Origin: Planctomycetota bacterium
Lineage (GTDB): Bacteria; Planctomycetota; Phycisphaerae; WQYP01
Length of the DNA: 36,155 bases
Assembly (NCBI GenBank): GCA_021798635.1
Contig: JAJZGH010000011.1
Span: forward strand, 1 to 36,155
Reading direction: 5' to 3'
Shown piece after piece: positions 17,094-24,751 of this stretch (positions within the stretch are counted from its first letter, which is position 1; each line of letters starts with the position of its first letter). The notes under the pieces were generated by a model. The model worked only from the letters and a program-made list of their open reading frames with translations, made no database searches and was not told the DNA's origin. The translations under genes and the position numbers were made by a program.

Positions 17094-19298
17094 TTAGTGT
17101 ATGTGCACGTTGACTATCATCTGAAACGCAGTGGCATCGTTCAGAGAAGCCTTGGTATTGGGGTCAATCGCCCCCTGAATAGTTCCAGCGCTTTGGTTGT
17201 TAAAGCTGAAGTTGGCACCTTGACCCTGGGGCATTCCGCCAGGGGCCATTCCACCGGGAGGTCCGAAGCCGCCGGGAGGGCCAAACCCTCCCGGAGGACC
17301 AAAGCCGCCGGGAGGTCCGAAACCACCCGGAGGACCGAAAGCACCCGGTGGTGGGCCAAATCCACCCTGCGGCATTCCGCCGGACATCGCGGGCATATTG
17401 TTTTGCGGGATCCCATTCTGGTTCGCGCTGTTAGCTGGCGCAGTTGTCGTAACTTTAGGCAAATAGGCCGGAAGAAACACACCGGAGAACGGCCCAAGCA
17501 CCGACCCCCATGGAGTAAAGCCAATGCCGCCGGCGTTCGCGCCTCCACCCCCGCCGCCCATCAAATCTCCGATACGGGACGTGGCCAGCGACCCTTTGAC
17601 AATATTAATTGTAAACGGCTTTTTGGCACCCGGGCCGCCGAACTTCCGCAGCCGATCTTGAAATTCCTGTAAAATTCTGCCCCAATCCTGATAGGGCGTG
17701 TAGCCACTGATCACCAGTTGAAATCCACCACCCGATGAAGACGGGGTCGCAGCTCCGGCGGGAGAACCGGGCGTCGTTGCCACGGGAGTCGGCATGATGG
17801 GCTGGTTATTATTGCCGGTGCCAATTTGATTCGATAGCACGGTTTCATAGGTTGAATTCACAGATTCCAGCACGATTTTCCAGGAATCCGGTTTTTTTAT
17901 GCCGGCGGGCTTTTTGGTCATGGCCTGCGGCAACGATTGATACAATGTTTGAACAATTTGCGGCCAGATTTCCCGCTTCTTGCCCAAATCCAGGTAATAG
18001 TTAATTTTGGCAACATTAGCTTGATACGTGTTACTGATGGATGTGTAGCGGCTGCGGAGAGATGATTCGGCCAGAATACGCGTCTTGGCCCGTTGTACTT
18101 CTGATGTATGAACGCTGGAGTCAAACGCCGAGGCATCAATGGAATATCGCGCCCCTACTGCAGCGGCACCCAGCACGAACAATGCAGCCGTTGCTGCAAA
18201 CCATGAATATTTCTTCCGCCAGATCATCTGCCGGGCAATTTCCACCGGCAACAAATTAGTATTGATGGTCGCCAGACCGACGCCCTGCAGCGCCAAGCCA
18301 TACGCCGCAGTCATACCCAACGCCTGATCACTTAAGGCTGCGGCCATTTTGGCGTCATCAACTTCAATTTTTGTAAAGCCATCCAGCCGGGCCACTTCCA
18401 TGCCCAGATATTGCTGAAGATATTTCTGTAAATTGGAAAGGCGGAATGGATTGCCCATGCCGATGATTTGTTCCACGCGGCTTTCGCGATGGGAACTGTT
18501 GTAATATCCGATAGAACGCTGAATTTCCGCGACAACGTCAGCGAATGTCGGCCGCATCGCCTGAAAAATCTGCCGGGCGTATTTGCTGGTGGCCGCCGTT
18601 TTTTTGAGCGATTCGGCCTTTTTGAACGCGAAGCGGAAACTCTTCGCCAATGATTCAGTAAAACTGTTGCCACCCAGATTAATATTACGCAGCCACAACC
18701 GGCCCTGATCCACCACAATCATATCTGTATGGTCGGCTCCGATGTCCAGGAAGATGGTCCCCTTATCCAATCCTTTGCCTTCATGAACCACCGCGTTGTA
18801 AACCGCCAAAGGTGCTAACTGCAAACCATGGACCGTAATGCCCAGGGATTGAAAATCAGCGAGTATCGCCCCCACCAGATCCGTCTTAATGGCAAATATT
18901 CCGATTTCAACATCCGGACTATCCGGATTACGGAAGCTGTGATAATCCCAATTCACCTGATCCAGCGGGAACGGAATCTGTTGAATGGCTTCAAAACGGA
19001 CAATTTCAGGAATTTTACGTGGCTCAACCGGCGGCAACTTCACGAATCGCGAAAAACTTGTCGCTCCTGGTGCGCCAATAAAGACCTGTTCACCGTGCAA
19101 AGAATACCGTTCAAGAAATCGCGCCAGGCTCTCACGGACGATTTCCCGCCGATCCACGTCCGGCTCACTTAAAAAATGCCCATGCTCAATAATCTCCATG
19201 GCCTCAAGAAATACCTTGTCGCCGTCGCGGCGAAGCTTAATAGCTTTAATCGCCGTCGTTCCGACATCGATACCCCATGCTGATTGTGAACTGGCCAT
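17094..19298 (-). CDS. PilM-PilN-like fusion protein of a type IV pilus system
   Basis: A 734-residue protein. Residues 1-340 are a PilM actin-like ATPase domain: GIDVGTTAIKAIKL at the start, the FLDIGADHTDMIVVDQG phosphate segment, and GMGNPFRLSNLQKYLQ. At about 348 a PilN-like start, NLLPVEIARQM, leads into a membrane helix (about 362-384) and a coiled and ferredoxin-like periplasmic region. The C-terminus has about five tandem FGPPGG units (about 640-690). In well-studied species PilM and PilN are separate and PilM binds the NLLP-type N-terminus of PilN; here they seem fused. ATG 19298 has a GGAGG site, and 26 further upstream codons lack similarity, so this is the chosen start. Confidence 0.8.
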   Translation of the reverse strand: MASSQSAWGIDVGTTAIKAIKLRRDGDKVFLEAMEIIEHGHFLSEPDVDRREIVRESLARFLERYSLHGEQVFIGAPGATSFSRFVKLPPVEPRKIPEIVRFEAIQQIPFPLDQVNWDYHSFRNPDSPDVEIGIFAIKTDLVGAILADFQSLGITVHGLQLAPLAVYNAVVHEGKGLDKGTIFLDIGADHTDMIVVDQGRLWLRNINLGGNSFTESLAKSFRFAFKKAESLKKTAATSKYARQIFQAMRPTFADVVAEIQRSIGYYNSSHRESRVEQIIGMGNPFRLSNLQKYLQQYLGMEVARLDGFTKIEVDDAKMAAALSDQALGMTAAYGLALQGVGLATINTNLLPVEIARQMIWRKKYSWFAATAALFVLGAAAVGARYSIDASAFDSSVHTSEVQRAKTRILAESSLRSRYTSISNTYQANVAKINYYLDLGKKREIWPQIVQTLYQSLPQAMTKKPAGIKKPDSWKIVLESVNSTYETVLSNQIGTGNNNQPIMPTPVATTPGSPAGAATPSSSGGGFQLVISGYTPYQDWGRILQEFQDRLRKFGGPGAKKPFTINIVKGSLATSRIGDLMGGGGGGANAGGIGFTPWGSVLGPFSGVFLPAYLPKVTTTAPANSANQNGIPQNNMPAMSGGMPQGGFGPPPGAFGPPGGFGPPGGFGPPGGFGPPGGFGPPGGMAPGGMPQGQGANFSFNNQSAGTIQGAIDPNTKASLNDATAFQMIVNVHIH
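17240..17353 (-). repeat. Tandem FGPPGG repeat tract in the PilM-like gene
   Basis: At least five tandem 18-base units coding FGPPGG, flanked by GGMPQG-type sequence on both sides. This is the cleanest of the three tracts in the operon. Confidence 0.9.
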
Positions 19299-19527
19299 GA
19301 AGACCTCCGGCAAGCTCCGATGCAACCCCCGGGCGTCGCGTGTTGAATCAGACTTGATTCGACACGCTCCTGGCATATCTTACGCCGAGCCCCTGCTCAA
19401 CGAAAGTCTACTCCACCTCGTCGCCCGGTTGAGAATCAGGGATCGCCACCCCCGAACAAAAAATTTAACCCGCCGCATCGCCCGGACTTCGGTCCAAGGC
19501 GTTGCGCAGGCTCGCATCAGTGCTCTT

Positions 19528-19556
19528 AATAAAACCCAGATTACAGGATTCGTCAA
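19528..19556 (-). promoter_or_regulatory. Candidate promoter of the pilus operon
   Basis: On the minus strand, TTGACG (19551-19556) is followed after 17 bases by TTTATT (19528-19533). The -35 matches consensus at five of six positions and the -10 at four. It lies about 230 bases before the PilM-like start codon, giving a long leader. Confidence 0.4.
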
Positions 19557-19695
19557 GCAAAAAGAATCTATTTTTTTCTTTCCCGTTCCGGCGAGGGCAA
19601 AATTTCCAACCACAAATTCCTCATAAAACCCTTTAGATCATGCCATGTGGGCCTGTGAGGATCACGATTTCACATATCTTTACTGAAATTTCTGC

Positions 19696-19701
19696 TACAA
19701 T
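19696..19701 (+). promoter_or_regulatory. Candidate -10 element giving a leaderless transcript
   Basis: TACAAT ends eight bases before the ATG at 19710, so a transcript starting at the usual distance would begin at or within two bases of the start codon. No ribosome binding site precedes this ATG. The best -35 (TTCACA, 19669-19674) is 21 bases away, which is too far, so support is limited. Confidence 0.3.
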
Positions 19702-19709
19702 AAAAAACT

Positions 19710-20432
19710 ATGAAATTATATGGCCCGCAATTATTGATCCTTACATTTCTGGCGGCAATTCCGGCTGGATGTCACTCTTCAATCGTGCCTTTAAAGCCGG
19801 CGGCATTAGGGCCGCCCTGGGCGTTAATCCGACCGTTGCCAACCGCTGAGCCGGCCACTCGACCCGACATCACGTTATCGCGGGCGGTCCGTCCCGCTGC
19901 GTTGCATCCAACGATTGCTGATAATCCGAAATGGTTCATCAATGCCCGCAATGGCACAACCCGAAAAATTGTCCCGGAGCGCTACGGAAATATCTGGCGG
20001 CATACGAAACATCTCCTGGTCCACATGGGTTATACCATTCAATGGGCCAGCTATCGTCTGGGCGTTATCACCACCCGATACCGAACCGGCCCGGAAATCC
20101 TGCAATGGTGGAGATCGGACGCGACAACCGTTCCGGAGCTTATGGAAGGTACGATTAACACCTTTCGCCGAACCCTGCGTATCGTCATCAGCCGATCCGG
20201 CAAGCCACACACTTTTACCATCACCGTTGAGGCCCTCGTAGAGCGCCAGGAAAACCCGCAGGGCGCGGTGGGGAATGTCGCCTTTTTCGGGGCCTCAGCC
20301 TTTGGCAATAATGCGCTGTCCCTGAACTCTCATCAGGCCGGGCCTTCGGCAGGAGGCGCGTATTGGATGCGCGTGGGCCGTGATCCGGCATTGGAAGAGG
20401 AAATCCTCCATCGATTATTTCAGAAATTTTGA
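19710..20432 (+). CDS. Putative lipoprotein, unknown function
   Basis: A 240-residue protein with an N-terminal hydrophobic stretch ending in IPAGC-HSS, which resembles a lipobox although Pro at -3 is unusual. The mature part has no domain I recognise. It contains a Trp-rich segment (LQWWRSD), a conserved-looking beta-strand region (TLRIVISRSGKPHTFTITVEALVER) and a Gly/Ala/Asn-rich part before the C-terminus. No Shine-Dalgarno site precedes the ATG. A surface-exposed lipoprotein is the most that can be said. Confidence 0.6.
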   Translation: MKLYGPQLLILTFLAAIPAGCHSSIVPLKPAALGPPWALIRPLPTAEPATRPDITLSRAVRPAALHPTIADNPKWFINARNGTTRKIVPERYGNIWRHTKHLLVHMGYTIQWASYRLGVITTRYRTGPEILQWWRSDATTVPELMEGTINTFRRTLRIVISRSGKPHTFTITVEALVERQENPQGAVGNVAFFGASAFGNNALSLNSHQAGPSAGGAYWMRVGRDPALEEEILHRLFQKF

Positions 20433-20547
20433 ATTCACCCATCCGACTGGACAACTCGGTATCCAGGGGCCTACCATTCTTATCGGAACTTTAGCGGGAA
20501 GAAAAGGTGGTGTTCAGGAGCGCTGGTGGGCAAGGAGTATTCAGAAT

Positions 20548-20961
20548 ATGGCGCAAAACGTGCTGTCTGTTTTTGACGACCTGTGGCGTGTGCTGCGATT
20601 CCTGGGCAAAAAGATACTTTGGATTGTTCTGGCGTGGATCGTTGTTTATTTTTTATCCCAGTTGTTTTCCAAAGGGTCCTGGATGCTGGTGGAACCGGTG
20701 ATCGGTGCGGTCGCCGGGGCGGCGGTGGGCTGGGAAGTTGCTGATAACGCGGTGTCCGAAGCGGGTTTTACGGGGATCGTCCTCTGGGTCTTGCTGGTAC
20801 TGTCCTGCTGGATTCCGATCTGGGGCACGCAAGGCATCATGCAATGGATTATGACCGCAACCCTGGGATGGAAAATGACTTTCGGCCAGTGGATGCTTTT
20901 AACCATGGCCACAATTTTCAGCCTGATTGCCACCATCTGGCGAGTTTTGGCTGATGATTGA
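20548..20961 (+). CDS. Small integral membrane protein, unknown function
   Basis: A 137-residue protein with about three to four membrane helices (around residues 20-40, 46-62, 75-95 and 108-132). The glycine-rich VEPVIGAVAGAAVGWEVAD segment lies between the first two. The ATG at 20548 has an excellent AAGGAG site ten bases upstream; a longer reading from 20380 would overlap the lipoprotein gene and add a non-membrane segment, so I reject it. No family was recognised. It follows the lipoprotein gene by 115 bases on the same strand. Confidence 0.65.
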   Translation: MAQNVLSVFDDLWRVLRFLGKKILWIVLAWIVVYFLSQLFSKGSWMLVEPVIGAVAGAAVGWEVADNAVSEAGFTGIVLWVLLVLSCWIPIWGTQGIMQWIMTATLGWKMTFGQWMLLTMATIFSLIATIWRVLADD

Positions 20962-21067
20962 AGTTCATTGTATCGGGGGCTTTATTTTTCCGGACGCCGG
21001 CATGATGGGGCAGTCAATGAACTCTTACACAAAGGACTCAAAAAAAGGCGCAAAAGTTCCGGTCGCT

Positions 21068-21095
21068 TTGAACCTTAGCCCGGACCTGTTATAAC
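21068..21095 (+). promoter_or_regulatory. Promoter for a probably leaderless gdpD-rho transcript
   Basis: TTGAAC (21068-21073), 16 bases, then TATAAC (21090-21095). The ATG of the glycerophosphodiesterase lies seven bases after the -10, so the transcript would start at the start codon. No Shine-Dalgarno sequence is present before that ATG. Confidence 0.45.
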
Positions 21096-21101
21096 CTAGG
21101 C

Positions 21102-21821
21102 ATGGCTAACGCTGCCGTGATGGCTATTGCCCATCGGGGAGCATCGGCTGAAGCCCCAGAAAACACCGTGGCCGCTTTCGACGAGGCACTTCGCCTTGGC
21201 GCTCGAGCTGTGGAGATGGATGTGCGTCTGTGCAAAGACGGCATCCCAGTTATTCTGCATGATCCCACGGTGGATAGAACCACCAACGGCACTGGGGCAG
21301 TGGCTGATCTTACCCGACTCGATTTACTGAGATTCGATGCCGGGTCTTGGAAACATCCGCGTTTTGCCGGCACGCGTATTCCGCTTTTAACCGAAGCGCT
21401 GCAGGCCGTCAGTGACGATGCCATCGCGGTTTTGGAGCTTAAAGAGCGAATCGACCCGAAACTGCTGTTGCGAATTCTGGATGACTTTACCGCGCGTGAC
21501 CGGTGGATCATCCTGAGCTTTGAGTACGATATTCTCAAAGCGATCCGCAAGGAAATGCCCCATGCCGCTCTGGGTCTGCTTAGTGACGCATGGGAGCCGG
21601 AATTGCCCGAACGTTGCACTGCGGTGGGTGCGGGTATCCTGGCGTTGAATACTGCGGCACTGAATATCGAACGAATCAAGTCCGCCCGGGAACACCACGT
21701 GCGGGTATGGACTTATACCCCCAATGACGCCGGTTCTGTGGCCGCGTGTGCGGCCATCGGCGTGGAAGGAATTATTACGGATCATCCTGAATTGATCCGC
21801 CCTGCGGCTAATCGGAGTTGA
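21102..21821 (+). CDS. Glycerophosphodiester phosphodiesterase
   Basis: A 239-residue cytoplasmic GDPD-family TIM barrel that hydrolyses glycerophosphodiesters to glycerol 3-phosphate and an alcohol. The family signature is complete: AHRGASAEAPENT with the catalytic His near residue 11, EMDVRLCKDGIPVILHD with the metal-binding acidic pair and second catalytic His, ELKE in the middle, and a C-terminal VWTYTPND followed by GVEGIITDHPE. No signal peptide is present, so it resembles cytoplasmic UgpQ rather than periplasmic GlpQ. Its stop codon overlaps the region just before rho, so the two genes are co-transcribed. Confidence 0.95.
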   Translation: MANAAVMAIAHRGASAEAPENTVAAFDEALRLGARAVEMDVRLCKDGIPVILHDPTVDRTTNGTGAVADLTRLDLLRFDAGSWKHPRFAGTRIPLLTEALQAVSDDAIAVLELKERIDPKLLLRILDDFTARDRWIILSFEYDILKAIRKEMPHAALGLLSDAWEPELPERCTAVGAGILALNTAALNIERIKSAREHHVRVWTYTPNDAGSVAACAAIGVEGIITDHPELIRPAANRS

Positions 21822-21826
21822 CTGAA

Positions 21827-22996
21827 GTGTCAGAAAATCAGGTAGTGGAAAAAGTTGAAAAGCAAGTGACCGGCATGTTGGAAATCACCGACAAAGGCAT
21901 CGGTTTTATCCGTTCGGAACAACGAAAATTCAAACCCGTTCCCGCCGATCCAACCGTTTCCGCAGCCATTATTGAAGAAGCTCACTTGCGCCCCGGCCTG
22001 ACCGTCACGGTGAATACCAAGCCCGCCGCACGCGGCCCGGCCCCGCAGGTAACACAAGTCCTTAGCGTCATGGATCAACCGATGGAGAAATACTGGGCCT
22101 TGCCCACCTTCGGGGATATGACCGTTATTGATCCGCGCGAACGCATCCGTCTGGAAACGCCCGGCGGACCGGACTCCATGCGCATCATGGATATGCTCAC
22201 CCCCATTGGCCGCGGCCAGCGCGGACTGATTGTCGCTCCGCCAAAAACCGGAAAAACCACGCTGCTTAAGCAAATCGCCCATGCCGTGCTGACCAACCAT
22301 CCGGACATGAAGGTCTTTATTCTTCTGGTGGACGAACGCCCCGAAGAAGTCACCGATTTCCGCCGCACCCTTAACGCCGAAGTCTGGGCCAGCAACAATG
22401 ATGAAGATGTGCTTTCCCACGTTCGCACCACCCGATTGGTTATTGAACGCGCCCGCCGAATGGTAGAGTTTGGCCATCACGTAATAATTATTTTGGATTC
22501 GCTGACGCGACTGGGAAGAGCCTTTAACCATTTTGTCGGCAGTTCCGGACGCACCATGTCCGGCGGCGTGGATTCCGGGGCCTTACTGGAACCGCGCTCC
22601 ATTTTTGGCGCCGCGCGAAATATCGAACATGGCGGATCGTTAAGCATCATCGCCTCCGCGCTGATTGAAACCGGAAGCCGAATGGATGATTTAATATTTC
22701 AGGAATTCAAGGGCACCGGCAATATGGAACTGGTCCTCTCCCGCCGGCTTGCCGAACGTCGCATCTGGCCCGCTATTGATTTGCCGGCCTCCGGAACCCG
22801 CAAAGAAGAACTGCTGCTGGGGCCGGAAGGCACGCGCAAAGTCGCGATGGTCCGTCGCGAAATGCTCCAGCGTGATCCCGCGCAAGGCATGGAGCAGCTC
22901 ATCCGCATGATGCGCCGTTATAAAACCAATAGCGAATTCCTCGCAGCCTTTACCCCCGAGCGCCAAGGCGCACACTCCGGCCGATCCCGCAGTTAA
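21827..22996 (+). CDS. rho: Transcription termination factor Rho
   Basis: A 389-residue hexameric RNA helicase that ends transcripts. The N-terminal helical Rho-N domain of longer Rho proteins is absent; the protein begins almost directly with the RNA-binding cold-shock-like domain (GMLEITDKGIGFIRSEQ). The ATPase core is canonical: Walker A APPKTGKTTLLK, Walker B VIIILDSLTRLGRAFN, Q-loop SGRTMSGGVDSGALL and the RNA-contacting FKGTGNMELVLSR. I prefer the GTG at 21827, which sits nine bases after CGGAG; the TTG at 21818 abuts that site. Rho linked to a glycerophosphodiesterase gene is unusual in model bacteria. Confidence 0.96.
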   Translation: MSENQVVEKVEKQVTGMLEITDKGIGFIRSEQRKFKPVPADPTVSAAIIEEAHLRPGLTVTVNTKPAARGPAPQVTQVLSVMDQPMEKYWALPTFGDMTVIDPRERIRLETPGGPDSMRIMDMLTPIGRGQRGLIVAPPKTGKTTLLKQIAHAVLTNHPDMKVFILLVDERPEEVTDFRRTLNAEVWASNNDEDVLSHVRTTRLVIERARRMVEFGHHVIIILDSLTRLGRAFNHFVGSSGRTMSGGVDSGALLEPRSIFGAARNIEHGGSLSIIASALIETGSRMDDLIFQEFKGTGNMELVLSRRLAERRIWPAIDLPASGTRKEELLLGPEGTRKVAMVRREMLQRDPAQGMEQLIRMMRRYKTNSEFLAAFTPERQGAHSGRSRS

Positions 22997-23027
22997 ATCG
23001 CCATATTTCATATTTACGAAACAAATA

Positions 23028-23055
23028 TTAACCAAATCTTAACACAATGCTAATA
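23028..23055 (+). promoter_or_regulatory. TTAACA-like direct repeats upstream of the MFS permease (PHO-box-like)
   Basis: Three hexamers, TTAACC (23028), TTAACA (23039) and CTAATA (23050), recur with an exact 11-base period. A -10 candidate TATAGT (23077-23082) follows 21 bases after the last. The arrangement resembles the TTAACA direct repeats bound by PhoP of Bacillus. The downstream permease has phosphate-transporter motifs, which makes phosphate control plausible but unproven. Confidence 0.35.
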
Positions 23056-23167
23056 CTAAGATAGGGTTAGGGCTTCTATAGTATTACATAAACATGGGAA
23101 GCGGTTGAGCCGTGCTGTTGTTTCGCACTGCCCGCAGTTAAATGTTTATGAAGCGGAGAAATGGATC

Positions 23168-24661
23168 ATGGCAGCCGCAGTGAATAATACCGTTCATGCC
23201 CGCGAGGTTACCGAAGCGCTTAATGAAGTAAAATTCAGCGGCTTTCACCTGCGCGCCATCATCACCGCCGGTATGGGTTTTTTCACCTCTGCCTATGATC
23301 TGGCTATCATCGGTACCGCGGTAGGCCTGGCCAATGAGAGCTGGAAGGCCGGCCCGACGGAAATCGGCCTGATTACGTCATGTTCTCTGTTTGCAACATT
23401 TGTTGGTGCCATGCTCTTTGGTACGATGGCCGATCGAATTGGCCGCAAGAGTGTTTATGGATTAGAAGCCATTCTCATGACCATTGGAGCGCTGGGAAGC
23501 GCGTTTTCCTTTGGCGTTTGGCAATTGGTGATCTGGCGCGTGATCATGGGCCTGGGTATCGGCGGAGATTATCCGCTGTCCGCAGTGATCATGAGCGAAT
23601 ATGCCAATCGTCAGGACCGCGGCAAAATGGTGGGCATGGTGTTTTCATGTCAGGCGATCGGCTTTCTGGCCGGCCCGGTCGTCATTCTTACACTTTTGGC
23701 CGCCGGCGTCAGTCATGATCTGGCCTGGCGAATTGCACTGGGAATCGGCGCTCTGCCGGCGGCCGGGGTGATCCTGTTGCGTCGGGCGATGCCGGAGTCT
23801 CCGCGATGGCAGGCCCGGGCGAAAGGCAATACCTCAAAGGCCGCCAATGACATGGCCAATTACACCGACGGCCTGGCCCGTTCCGGCGGTTCAACCACCA
23901 ATGTTGTGCGCGAGCCTTTAAGCAAATACGCCCTGACACTGCTGGGTACCGCGGGATGCTGGTTTGTTTTTGATTACGCTTATTACGGCAACACCATTGG
24001 CATGCCGGCCATTATTAATTCGGTTGCACCACATGCTTCCATGATTACCACGGTGGCGTGGAATGTAATAATTTTCGGTTTATTTGCCGTGCCGGGATAT
24101 GTCCTGGCATTTATGTTCATCGATAAACTCGGTCGCAAATTTATTCAGATGATGGGTTTTGCGCTAATGACGCTGATGTTCCTGGTGCTGGGCCTCGTGC
24201 CCGCACTGTCGCATAATGCGGCAGCGTTTATCACCGTTTTTGGATTAAGCTATTTCTTCTCAGAGTTCGGACCTAATGTGACAACCTTTGTCCTGGCGGC
24301 AGAATTATTCCCCGTCAATCTGCGCACCACGGGTCATGGCATATCCTCCGGCGTGGCCAAGTTTGGCGCCTTCCTCGGCGTGCTGTTCCTCAACGGCATC
24401 TTAGCCAAACTCGGTTTCGGCGGTGGCATGTTGCTTTCAGCGGGTATGTCGGTTATCGGTCTACTTCTCACGGCGCTACTTATCAAAGAACCCGCCGGTA
24501 AATCCCTTGAAGAAGCCAGCCTTGAATCATTGCCCGGCACGCACAGCACCCCAGAAGCCGCATTGGCTCGCCACGGCCAGAGTTTTTCCAGTGCGCCGAC
24601 ACAAAGCGGACTGGTCACAGAACTCCCCGAAGACGCCCCCGAAGAGCTGGCAAGCGTGTAA
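23168..24661 (+). CDS. MFS permease related to phosphate:H+ symporters
   Basis: A 497-residue, 12-helix major facilitator protein. The GLGIGGDYPLSAVIMSEYAN motif, followed by RG, is the signature of the PHS phosphate:H+ symporter family of fungi and plants, and FFTSAYDLAIIG in helix 1 fits as well. The general MFS motif is present as DRIGRKS between helices 2 and 3, and the equivalent DKLGRKF between helices 8 and 9. The C-terminus is a hydrophilic tail of about 50 residues. I infer phosphate or a related organic anion as substrate; sugar or aromatic acid cannot be excluded. ATG 23168 has GGAG upstream; the in-frame TTG at 23105 is less likely. Confidence 0.85.
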   Translation: MAAAVNNTVHAREVTEALNEVKFSGFHLRAIITAGMGFFTSAYDLAIIGTAVGLANESWKAGPTEIGLITSCSLFATFVGAMLFGTMADRIGRKSVYGLEAILMTIGALGSAFSFGVWQLVIWRVIMGLGIGGDYPLSAVIMSEYANRQDRGKMVGMVFSCQAIGFLAGPVVILTLLAAGVSHDLAWRIALGIGALPAAGVILLRRAMPESPRWQARAKGNTSKAANDMANYTDGLARSGGSTTNVVREPLSKYALTLLGTAGCWFVFDYAYYGNTIGMPAIINSVAPHASMITTVAWNVIIFGLFAVPGYVLAFMFIDKLGRKFIQMMGFALMTLMFLVLGLVPALSHNAAAFITVFGLSYFFSEFGPNVTTFVLAAELFPVNLRTTGHGISSGVAKFGAFLGVLFLNGILAKLGFGGGMLLSAGMSVIGLLLTALLIKEPAGKSLEEASLESLPGTHSTPEAALARHGQSFSSAPTQSGLVTELPEDAPEELASV

Positions 24662-24751
24662 ATCGGAAATAACGCTTGTGGGCCATCAGCTTTTTTTTGC
24701 TGTATACTGACTGATGCTTGTAGATTTCAGAATCATGTCAGGAGGCGTTTT

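Larger units (their letters stand above)
19299..19709. other. Divergent intergenic region between the pilus operon and the lipoprotein gene
   Basis: A 411-base gap. It holds a candidate minus-strand promoter for the pilus operon (19528-19556) and a plus-strand -10 (19696-19701). On the minus strand a short GGAC-CGAA-GTCC tetraloop hairpin lies in the predicted leader of about 220 bases. No riboswitch or tRNA was recognised. Confidence 0.5.

Noticed and set aside
19299..19376. Longer N-terminus for the PilM-like protein
   Set aside because: The ATG at 19298 has a perfect GGAGG site and begins right at the conserved GIDVGTT region.
24675..24708. Terminator and promoter in the T-run before the DUF4139 gene
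   Set aside because: The T-run has no stable stem before it, and TATACT (24703-24708) lacks a well-spaced -35.
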